Assembly: GCA_947374445.1 (NCBI GenBank)
Contig: CANCBY010000163.1
Span: forward strand, 1 to 5,839
DNA length: 5,839 nucleotides
Reading direction: 5' to 3'
Origin: Pseudobdellovibrionaceae bacterium
GTDB lineage: Bacteria; Bdellovibrionota; Bdellovibrionia; Bdellovibrionales; Bdellovibrionaceae
Within the stretch, counting starts at the first letter, position 1, and each line of letters opens with the position of its first letter. The notes under the pieces are model-generated. The model was not told the DNA's origin, made no database searches, and saw nothing but the letters and a program-made list of their open reading frames with translations. Positions 1 to 5,176 of the stretch are shown one piece after another. Both the position numbers and the translations under genes were made by a program.

Positions 1-1505
1 CCGCAGGCCGGAAAGGGCATTTCTTTGAGCTGAGCCAAGGCTTGGATCGACATTTCAAAGTGATCGCTGATCGCAAGCTTTTGAATTCCTTGCACCAAGC
101 CAGCTGGCACTTGCAGCGAGATTTGGATTTTAATCTGCGTTTGTTTGGGGTCGGCTTGCGGGTCAACTTTCAGAGGAGTAGTTGTGGATATAGAGTCCAC
201 GGTCGGCACGGCCGTGAGCCTGAGCGTGGATCCACTGTTGATTGGAATTTTTTCAAAAAACTTGCGCTCAAATGAAAGCTGCAGAAGTCGGTTGATGAAT
301 CCTCGGTCTACCGATACGCCACAATCATAAGCCGAAGGGTCGACCAAAGTGAAAGAGGGTGCGCCCCTTGATTTGTCCTGAGCGCGAGGCTTGGCGTGAG
401 GATGGCTTGGGTCGTCCTCGACGTAAGCGTTCATATTGAGATATAAGGCTTTGTCTTGATTGATCTGTCCAAGCTGAAGACCATAAAAAAAGCGGTCCTC
501 TTTGTCCAAAGAACCTGGAGCCGAAAGAGGCTGAACTTCTTCGAGTTTTTTGACCATTGAGGCTTGAACCTTCTCGTTGAGAATGCGCGGGAGTTCAGTT
601 TGCGCAAAATCGGACAGAAAGCTCTTGAGCTTTTCGACCATCATTGGTTTGCCGCTCTCAAATAAGCTGTCGAGTTTTTTTGGATTCACTTGATAGGTTT
701 TATCATCAATTGTGAGCGAAATGCTCGGGGATAAAATTTGTGTATAGCCGGGTTCAATGTCGACAGTCGAGAGATTGCTCTCGACCCGGATGGCTTCAAA
801 ATGCAAAGTCGAATCGGGAGTAATATTAACGTAAAAAGGCAGTCTTACTTTGAGAGGTTTTTTATTTTTGCCAGCAATTTTGACGGAGAGATCTGTCATT
901 CCGAATGGCTTTTTAAAAAGATGATTGTTTAAATCAAAAACCTTCACTGAGTCGGCAGAAATTTTGGCCTCTTGCACTTCGACTTCGAGGGCGAGTACGG
1001 CTCCCGTGGTTTTTCCGAGCAAATGCAAGAGTTCTTCGTCGGTGACGAGGGCAAATCTAGAAAAGCGGGCTTCGAATTGTGAGCCTCCGACGAGGATCCA
1101 CGGCTGCACTTCATTCAAAGAAAAGCCGATCAAAAGTTCTGACAAAAACTTTTTCGTTTGATCCAGAATTTGGCGGTTTGCCGGCGAAAGTTTGAAGTCA
1201 TCCCAAGGAATTGGTTTATCAAACTTTTTTTCAAAAGGATCAAAGGACACATCAGATGGATCAAAATCAGCGGTGGTCACAATCAGACTTTTGAGTTTGG
1301 TTTTAAAGATCTCCATGCCTCGGGGTGTGATTTGAAGGCCGATGGCATTGTTGATAAAGTTTTTATCCTTGAGTAGGGGCGGTGCTTGATAATGCTGAGA
1401 CTCTTGAGCGTGAGCCACGCTGAGCACAGAGCATGCAGAAATAGCTAGGCTCCACTGAATCAATGGGCGAGTCAGGGGGCGAATTTTGGGTGAGGGCCAT
1501 TTCAT
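1..1505 (-). CDS. Exported protein, possible BPI/LBP-like (TULIP) lipid-binding protein, partial
   Basis: An uninterrupted frame of 501 codons runs from ATG at 1505 off the left edge, so the C-terminus is missing. GGAGAA (1515-1510, minus) before the ATG is a good ribosome-binding site and fixes the start. The N-terminus is a signal peptide: basic residues K2, K7, R9 and R13, a hydrophobic stretch about 15-31, and an AHA/Q cleavage site after residue 33. An alternative is a lipobox, ISAC, with Cys25. The mature part is soluble-looking with no membrane helix. Residues 55-75 (IGLQITPRGMEIFKTKL) look like the first strand and helix of BPI/LBP/CETP proteins. A helical stretch at about 285-325 and the start of a second module at about 396-420 (GVSVDRGFINRLLQL) fit the two-module TULIP layout. 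This family call is from pattern memory only. The coding call is strong, the family call moderate at best. Alternatively it is an unrelated periplasmic protein of unknown function. Confidence 0.9.
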   Translation of the reverse strand, partial: MKWPSPKIRPLTRPLIQWSLAISACSVLSVAHAQESQHYQAPPLLKDKNFINNAIGLQITPRGMEIFKTKLKSLIVTTADFDPSDVSFDPFEKKFDKPIPWDDFKLSPANRQILDQTKKFLSELLIGFSLNEVQPWILVGGSQFEARFSRFALVTDEELLHLLGKTTGAVLALEVEVQEAKISADSVKVFDLNNHLFKKPFGMTDLSVKIAGKNKKPLKVRLPFYVNITPDSTLHFEAIRVESNLSTVDIEPGYTQILSPSISLTIDDKTYQVNPKKLDSLFESGKPMMVEKLKSFLSDFAQTELPRILNEKVQASMVKKLEEVQPLSAPGSLDKEDRFFYGLQLGQINQDKALYLNMNAYVEDDPSHPHAKPRAQDKSRGAPSFTLVDPSAYDCGVSVDRGFINRLLQLSFERKFFEKIPINSGSTLRLTAVPTVDSISTTTPLKVDPQADPKQTQIKIQISLQVPAGLVQGIQKLAISDHFEMSIQALAQLKEMPFPAC

Positions 1506-1509
1506 GAGC

Positions 1510-1515
1510 TTCTCC
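1510..1515 (-). promoter_or_regulatory. Ribosome-binding site of the exported protein gene
   Basis: GGAGAA on the minus strand, with GGAG six bases from the ATG at 1505. It decides the start, because an ATG five bases further in (1500) lies in another frame that closes at 1363. Confidence 0.75.
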
Positions 1516-1562
1516 AAAAGTTACGAAAAAGTAAGAGTGCCTTGGGTTCTTTGGGACTTCTA

Positions 1563-1590
1563 TTTTTAGAGCACCCATGTCGAAGTGCAA
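1563..1590 (-). promoter_or_regulatory. Possible sigma-70-type promoter for the exported protein gene
   Basis: On the minus strand TTGCAC (1590-1585) and TAAAAA (1568-1563) are separated by 16 bases, each matching the consensus hexamer at about four of six positions. It would give a leader of about 50 bases before the ATG at 1505. The intergenic region must hold a promoter for each of the divergent genes, but this exact site is a weak match. Confidence 0.25.
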
Positions 1591-1602
1591 AAATACATCC
1601 TT

Positions 1603-1631
1603 TTGAAGGCTTATCTTTTGGGTCTTTAAAT
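1603..1631 (+). promoter_or_regulatory. Possible sigma-70-type promoter for the folE cluster
   Basis: TTGAAG (1603-1608) and TTAAAT (1626-1631) are spaced 17 bases apart, each matching consensus at four of six positions. It would leave a leader of roughly 90 bases before folE. I see no recognisable riboswitch in that leader; the only inverted pair noted is GGCGAG near 1650 with CTCGCC at 1702-1707, which is too short to interpret. Confidence 0.25.
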
Positions 1632-1729
1632 GGCTTTAAACCTGTTAGGGCGAGTTCAAATCAAAGCATGTTAGGATTGCCCTGTTCAAACTATCGACAG
1701 GCTCGCCAATTTGGGCTAGGTTGGCGCCT

Positions 1730-2398
1730 ATGCCAAATCGTAAAAAAACTAAAAAAGTCATGACTGTCGAAGAAATTTTAGCCCATGTGCGCCCCACTCC
1801 AATGGTTGAGACTGGTTTAGGTTCAAAAGAAAAAATTGAAATCATCGCGCAGAAATTTACCGAGATCATGCAAGTGCTAGGTATGGATTTGTCGAATGAC
1901 TCTCTTCAAGAAACTCCTCATCGCATTGCCAAAATGTATGTGAACGAAGTTTTTAGTGGTTTGAACCCAGAGAACTTTCCAAAAATGACCGTGATCGAAA
2001 ATGAAATGGAATACGATCAAATGGTTTCGGTGCAAGGCATTCAGGTTTTGTCCGTTTGCGAGCACCATTTTCAAACAATTCACGGCGTAGCGACGGTGGC
2101 TTACATTCCTAGCAAGACCGTGATTGGGCTTTCTAAAATCAATCGTATTGTGCAGTATTTCGGACGACGTCCGCAAGTGCAAGAGCGTTTGACCAAGCAG
2201 ATTGCTGATTGTCTTCAATACGTTTTAAAGACCGAGCATGTGGCCGTTCACATCAATGCAAAACATTATTGCGTGATTGCTCGTGGCGTGCAGGATGCTG
2301 GTAGTAGCACGGCGACATCGGATTTGCGTGGGCACTTTAAGTCAAAGGCCGAAACGCGAACTGAGTTTCTCAAACACTGTGCTATGCAATTTTCCTAA
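1730..2398 (+). CDS. folE: GTP cyclohydrolase I (FolE)
   Basis: The enzyme converts GTP to 7,8-dihydroneopterin triphosphate and formate, the first step of folate and other pterin synthesis (and of queuosine precursors), in the cytoplasm as a decamer in known homologues. At 222 residues it equals the length of E. coli FolE, and it appears to align with it almost without gaps. The zinc ligands fall at Cys110, His113 (VCEHH) and Cys181 (KHYC). The family signatures VIGLSKINRIVQYF and RRPQVQERLTKQIAD follow, and then GSSTATSDLRG near the C-terminus. ETPHRIAKMYV (about 61-71) is the conserved N-terminal block. I chose ATG 1730: AGG at 1718-1720 gives a weak ribosome-binding site nine bases away, while the in-frame TTG at 1721 abuts it and ATG 1760 has no purine-rich sequence before it. 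This is the first gene of a probable three-gene cluster. All key residues are present, so it should be active. Confidence 0.97.
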   Translation: MPNRKKTKKVMTVEEILAHVRPTPMVETGLGSKEKIEIIAQKFTEIMQVLGMDLSNDSLQETPHRIAKMYVNEVFSGLNPENFPKMTVIENEMEYDQMVSVQGIQVLSVCEHHFQTIHGVATVAYIPSKTVIGLSKINRIVQYFGRRPQVQERLTKQIADCLQYVLKTEHVAVHINAKHYCVIARGVQDAGSSTATSDLRGHFKSKAETRTEFLKHCAMQFS

Positions 2399-2417
2399 AA
2401 TTTCGTAGCCTGTTTTT

Positions 2418-2978
2418 GTGCTTTCAACACGTTTGCAGTTTATTTATGAGCAGCTCGAGCCCGGCTTTGATGTCTGGGATCTTTGCTGCGATCATGGCTA
2501 TTTGGGAATTGTCGCTTTCAAATCAAAAAAATTTCAGCAAGTTCATTTTGTCGATCAGGCGGCCCACTTAGTTGAAGCTTTGCGTGCCCGCTGGGCGACT
2601 GAGGCTGACACTCACTTTTATCCTTGTACCGCCGAAGCGATTGATGTGCCATTGACTGGAAATGTTGTGATTGCCGGTGTGGGCGGTCAAAAAATCACCG
2701 AGATTTTACTGGGGCTGCAAAGTAAAGGTCATCTTAAGGCACGACGTCTGGTTTTAGTTCCGCACAAGGACGAAGAGGCCTTTGAGCATTGGCTTGAGCT
2801 GTGGGTTGGGCAGTGGATTGGGCAGTGGATCGAACAGCCGACTGAGCATTCAACTGAAAGTCGGCTGCAAGATTCGTTTGTTGGTTTTCGTCTGGACCAA
2901 AGATTGAGTGTTAAAGAGGGTCCTCGTGTTAGGCGGGTATTTGTTTTAAACTCGATCAATGATTCTAGAGTGGTTTGA
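2418..2978 (+). CDS. trmK: TrmK-type tRNA (adenine-22-N1)-methyltransferase, short form
   Basis: Family members methylate N1 of adenine 22 in the D-loop of certain tRNAs, using SAM. The 186 residues start LSTRLQFIYEQL, the usual TrmK opening. SAM motif I follows as DLCCDHGYLG (21-30), where Cys23 replaces the usual Gly of DxGxDHAYL. Next come FVDQA (44-48) and VIAGVGG (84-90, AGMGG in the family), then RRLVLVPHK (109-117). It is shorter than B. subtilis TrmK (about 238 residues) and seems to lack its C-terminal coiled coil, ending in a strand-like RVRRVFVLN. A threefold W-V/I-G/E-Q repeat sits at 129-140. The start is GTG: an in-frame TAG at 2406-2408 rules out anything further upstream, and no ribosome-binding site is visible. 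It lies 19 bases after folE and overlaps the next gene by 20 bases. The family call is good; the tRNA target is inferred. Confidence 0.82.
   Translation: MLSTRLQFIYEQLEPGFDVWDLCCDHGYLGIVAFKSKKFQQVHFVDQAAHLVEALRARWATEADTHFYPCTAEAIDVPLTGNVVIAGVGGQKITEILLGLQSKGHLKARRLVLVPHKDEEAFEHWLELWVGQWIGQWIEQPTEHSTESRLQDSFVGFRLDQRLSVKEGPRVRRVFVLNSINDSRVV
2802..2837 (+). repeat. Three tandem 12-base units inside the trmK gene
   Basis: Three in-frame 12-base units (TGGGTTGGGCAG, TGGATTGGGCAG, TGGATCGAACAG) encode WVGQ, WIGQ and WIEQ. The first two differ at one base and the third at three more. This looks like local duplication by slippage, in a region of the protein that varies in the family. Confidence 0.85.
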
Positions 2979-3774
2979 ATATTTAGTGACGCCGGCTTCA
3001 GCTGAGGCCAAAAAATGGGGACATCTCAAGCAATCGATCGCACTTCGAGCGCGGGCCACAAGGCAAAAAGACAATTGGAAGTCTCACCTTGAAAATTGCC
3101 ATCAATTGGTTGAAAGATTTCTTGAAGAAAAAAGAGCGTCTGCGAAGTCGATAATGATTTTGGGGAGCGGTCATCTTTTTGATATTCCGCAGAGCATTTT
3201 TGACCAGCAAAAAAATCCGCAGTTTCAAAAAATCTATTTAGTTGATCTTGTGCACCCGCTAGAAATTCGAAAACGGGCTCAATCAGACCCTCGGATCGAG
3301 TTGCTCGAGGGAGACCTTGCGGGGGGCATGCCTGAAAGTTTTTTGGTCGCAGATCTTAAAAAATATTTTAAAAATTTGGCGCCGTTAGATTTGCCTTCGG
3401 CAGATTTAGTGATTTCTGCCAATTTGATGTCGCAGCTCCCTCTGCCAGCGGTGCAGTCGGCTGAAAAATGGTTAAAGCATGCAAATTCAAAAGATGATTT
3501 CGAGACTTTGCGTTCGCTGATTGAAGAACAGATGTCGCAGTATCACTGGCAGCAGCTCGAGCTGTTTTCGCGGCGAGGATCGAGTGTGCTGTTTTGGACA
3601 GATTTTGAAAAGCATTTCTACGATGCGAACGGAGAAAAAATTCTTCAAGAGTCATCGCTGGGGAATTTTGTTATTCCAAATCTTGCGGGCTCTTGGTTTT
3701 GGGATATAGCTCCCGTACCAGAGATTTCAAAAAAGTTTGGCCTTCAAATGAAGGTCGGCTTCGGGCGAGTTTAG
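2959..3774 (+). CDS. Putative class I SAM-dependent methyltransferase, unknown substrate
   Basis: A 271-residue soluble protein that I do not recognise by name. After a helical, basic N-terminal region (about 1-62), SIMILGSGHLFDIP (64-77) resembles SAM-binding motif I, with the glycines in a short GSG loop. KIYLVDLVHP (91-100) ends the second strand with the acidic residue D96 expected to bind the ribose. RIELLEGDLAG (112-122) is a motif III-like block, and ADLVISANLMSQLPL (148-162) a motif IV-like strand. The rest (about 180-271) may be a substrate-binding lid. The ATG overlaps the preceding gene by 20 bases in another frame and has no obvious ribosome-binding site, so translation may be coupled to trmK. 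The last 48 bases overlap the convergent transposase gene. Coding is clear from length and context; the methyltransferase call is an inference from the fold pattern. Confidence 0.8.
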   Translation: MILEWFEYLVTPASAEAKKWGHLKQSIALRARATRQKDNWKSHLENCHQLVERFLEEKRASAKSIMILGSGHLFDIPQSIFDQQKNPQFQKIYLVDLVHPLEIRKRAQSDPRIELLEGDLAGGMPESFLVADLKKYFKNLAPLDLPSADLVISANLMSQLPLPAVQSAEKWLKHANSKDDFETLRSLIEEQMSQYHWQQLELFSRRGSSVLFWTDFEKHFYDANGEKILQESSLGNFVIPNLAGSWFWDIAPVPEISKKFGLQMKVGFGRV

Positions 3775-4347
3775 TTTTTTGATCCTGGTTTCATGTCGAG
3801 GCTGGTACGCAATCGCATGCAAAAGCTCCAAAGTATTCCTCTGAATATAGGCTACAACAAGCTTAAACTCCCGCCCCCAGCTTACGATTCGTGAGTACAG
3901 CAAGTAGCTCCAAAACTTCCTCTGGTTCTTCTGGCAACCTGTGGACTTTAATGGGGCACCGCCCGGCGCTTCTTTGAGGGGACATTCTTTTAGGATTCGT
4001 TGTGCTATGTGCCCTGCAATCACCCTGAAAAAGTTCTGAAGTCCCTCTCGGTTTTGAGCCTTTACTAGCAGGTGGATGTGGTTGCCCTGAATAGCTTGCT
4101 CGTAGACTTTCACTTGAAACTTTGAAGAGCTCCTTTTTATCAGGCTTAGGATCATCTTTTTGTGTCTAAACAAGGACCTTGCTCCCACCGCATGATGAGA
4201 CTTCATGGTTATGTGATGGCTTTGCTTGAGATTCAAAGGCCTGCGGGCTCGTCTCTTGCGAATAGTGAGACTGCCGCCGTGGTCCCTTTTGATCTTAAGT
4301 TGCTTGAAGAGTTTGAGTTGTTTTGCTCGGATATTTAATTTTGACAT
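3727..4347 (-). CDS. REP-associated tyrosine transposase (RAYT), IS200-like Y1 family
   Basis: RAYTs are single-strand DNA nucleases related to IS200/IS605 TnpA that act on REP palindromes. The 206-residue protein opens with a very basic region, MSKLNIRAKQLKLFKQL. HHITMKSHHAVGARSLFRHKK (about 44-64) is the family's N-terminal block. GNHIHLLV carries the metal-binding His90-x-His92 pair. Residues AYIQRNTLE hold the expected catalytic tyrosine, Tyr167. FWSYLLYSRIVSWGREF precedes it. All key residues are present, so it may be active. I chose ATG 4347 because GAGGGG (4361-4356) lies eight bases before it. The frame is open upstream to TTG 4407, but that start is weaker. It overlaps the upstream methyltransferase tail to tail by 48 bases. 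No insertion-sequence ends or tnpB partner are visible, which fits a domesticated single gene. Confidence 0.88.
   Translation of the reverse strand: MSKLNIRAKQLKLFKQLKIKRDHGGSLTIRKRRARRPLNLKQSHHITMKSHHAVGARSLFRHKKMILSLIKRSSSKFQVKVYEQAIQGNHIHLLVKAQNREGLQNFFRVIAGHIAQRILKECPLKEAPGGAPLKSTGCQKNQRKFWSYLLYSRIVSWGREFKLVVAYIQRNTLELLHAIAYQPRHETRIKKLNSPEADLHLKAKLF
3955..3968 (-). repeat. REP-like repeat copy C, inside the transposase gene
   Basis: The minus-strand 14 bases CGCCGGGCGGTGCC match copy A in the gene's leader at 12 of 14 positions. They lie in the codons for EAPGGAP, between the His-x-His region and the catalytic tyrosine. The core GGC-GGT-GCC can form a short hairpin. It may be a REP copy embedded in the frame, or a coincidence of GC-rich codons. 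Confidence 0.4.
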
Positions 4348-4348
4348 A

Positions 4349-4362
4349 GGCACCGCCCCTCG
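4349..4362 (-). repeat. REP-like repeat copy A, overlapping the transposase ribosome-binding site
   Basis: The minus-strand sequence CGAGGGGCGGTGCC has a GGC/GCC inverted core with a three-base loop and a conserved CGAGG head. It contains the GAGGGG ribosome-binding site and ends one base before the ATG at 4347. REP elements near RAYT genes typically have a short conserved head followed by a palindrome, which this resembles in miniature. Confidence 0.5.
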
Positions 4363-4370
4363 ATCCGAGG
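4358..4370. repeat. Small palindrome CCTCG-ATC-CGAGG
   Basis: A five-base perfect stem with a three-base loop overlaps repeat copy A. In the transcript of the transposase gene it could pair the GAGG of the ribosome-binding site, as an alternative to the GGC/GCC hairpin of copy A. Confidence 0.45.
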
Positions 4371-4390
4371 ACTGATGCAAAAAGATCGCG

Positions 4391-4404
4391 GGCGATGCCC
4401 CTCG
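4391..4404 (-). repeat. REP-like repeat copy B, upstream of the transposase
   Basis: The minus-strand sequence CGAGGGGCATCGCC equals copy A at 11 of 14 positions, and all three differences lie in the loop while the stem and the CGAGG head are kept. It is in the same orientation, 42 bases from copy A. With flanking bases, GGGC-ATC-GCCC forms a four-base-pair hairpin. Confidence 0.5.
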
Positions 4405-4407
4405 CAA

Positions 4408-4520
4408 GACTAGTTAAGATGTCAAACTGAGTCCGAAATTGGGATGGGTCTGACGGCAAGAGAGGCTCTCCAGCTAGCTCACCAGACGAGCTGCTTCTGA
4501 ATTTCAGTCATTGACTAGCT
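4408..4520. other. Short intergenic stretch without a gene
   Basis: No open frame of note lies here. It holds two small odd palindromes (CTGAATTTCAG, and AGTCATTGACT overlapping it) just past the reductase stop, neither followed by a T tract, so no intrinsic terminator is evident. Part of the minus strand resembles a tRNA D-arm but does not fold as a tRNA. It is probably leader or left-flank sequence of the transposase gene. Confidence 0.5.
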
Positions 4521-5045
4521 TTATGGTCGTTGGCAAATCGTCGCAGCAAAACCTGTAAGTTCATCTCGTAACTTTGAGCCCAAAACAACGCCGCTTTCAG
4601 AAATCTGATGACGTGCAGTTTTTACGACGATCGTAAGGTCGTCGCTGGGAAGCAGGTCCATTGTTTTGAGTGTTTCGGTGAGGTGCTGCTTTACGTACTC
4701 GCCGCCGCTGGGGCTTCCGATGATGATGGCCACTGGCTTTTGCATGCTCTCTTCGGCCACCAGCCACTCGAGCGCATTTTTTAGAATCCCGGGGATTCCA
4801 TGAGCGTATTCTGGAGTCGAAATTAAAATGAGATCAGCATTAAGTGCAAGCTGCCTAAGTTCTTCAACTTTGGGTGGAAGTTCTTTTGCGAACTGAATGT
4901 CGGGTGCAAAAAAAGGCAGGGAGTTAATTGCAAAAAGTGACCAGGTGACTCCGCTTGGCAAGAGCTTGCGGACGGCTTCGAGAAGCGCATGATTTGAAGA
5001 GTGAGAGCGGTTACTGCCGCAAAGAGCGAGGATGTTCACGTGCAA
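4521..5045 (-). CDS. NADPH-dependent FMN reductase family protein
   Basis: This flavodoxin-like family (ChrR, azoreductase and quinone reductase relatives) binds FMN and passes electrons from NAD(P)H to flavin, quinones, azo dyes or chromate; the substrate here cannot be told. The 174 residues begin with a strand, NILALCGSNRSHSSN (4-18), whose GSxRxxSxN loop binds the FMN phosphate. LPFFAPDI (43-50) follows, then ILISTPEYAHGIPG (73-86), continuing into LKNALEWL, the isoalloxazine-binding segment. IIIGSPSGG (107-115) is the next conserved loop. Length is normal for the family. The start is TTG 5045 or GTG 5039: an in-frame TAG at 5051-5049 blocks anything further upstream, and neither has a visible ribosome-binding site. 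It lies downstream of a strong terminator, so it is probably transcribed separately from the protease gene. Confidence 0.92.
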   Translation of the reverse strand: MHVNILALCGSNRSHSSNHALLEAVRKLLPSGVTWSLFAINSLPFFAPDIQFAKELPPKVEELRQLALNADLILISTPEYAHGIPGILKNALEWLVAEESMQKPVAIIIGSPSGGEYVKQHLTETLKTMDLLPSDDLTIVVKTARHQISESGVVLGSKLRDELTGFAATICQRP

Positions 5046-5120
5046 AGTCTAAACAAAAATGGAGAGTGATTCATCAAGAAGTTCACTCTGGCTCGCTGCA
5101 GTTGGCTGCGACCTCGAGGC

Positions 5121-5152
5121 AAAAAAAAGCCCCGGGTTCACCGGGGCTTTTT
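5121..5152 (-). terminator. Intrinsic terminator of the protease gene
   Basis: A seven-base-pair GC stem (GCCCCGG, 5129-5135, with CCGGGGC, 5141-5147) has a five-base loop. It is flanked by eight A and five T, giving an eight-U tail on the minus strand. It lies 24 bases past the protease stop at 5177. The T run on the other side makes it able to act in both directions. Confidence 0.93.
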
Positions 5153-5176
5153 ACTAAACAGAAATCGGGATACGAA

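Noticed and set aside
1877..2218. 113-codon minus-strand frame inside folE
   Set aside because: It is the reverse shadow of a well-conserved gene and shows no independent features.
3741..3780. Hairpin CCTTCA-AA-TGAAGG with T runs on both sides as a bidirectional terminator
   Set aside because: The stem is short with only moderate GC, the loop is too tight, and the T runs are 8 and 20 bases away instead of adjacent.
4347..4407. Longer transposase starting at TTG 4407 (MRGASPA...)
   Set aside because: ATG 4347 has a good ribosome-binding site, and the extra 20 residues lie over the repeat elements and do not look like family sequence.
4420..4425. Perfect TTGACA on the minus strand upstream of the transposase
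   Set aside because: No -10-like hexamer lies 15 to 19 bases downstream; that position is the GC-rich repeat copy B, so it is not supported as a promoter.
4436..4500. tRNA-like stretch on the minus strand (GCTAGCTGGAGAGC followed by CTTGCCG and later TTTCGGAC)
   Set aside because: It resembles a D-arm, a GCC anticodon and a T-loop in order, but the sequence flanking the anticodon does not pair and there is no seven-base acceptor stem, so it is not a tRNA.
4496..4515. Overlapping palindromes CTGAATTTCAG and AGTCATTGACT after the reductase stop
   Set aside because: Each has a one-base centre and no T tract, so they cannot form a terminator, and no matching copies were seen elsewhere in the window.
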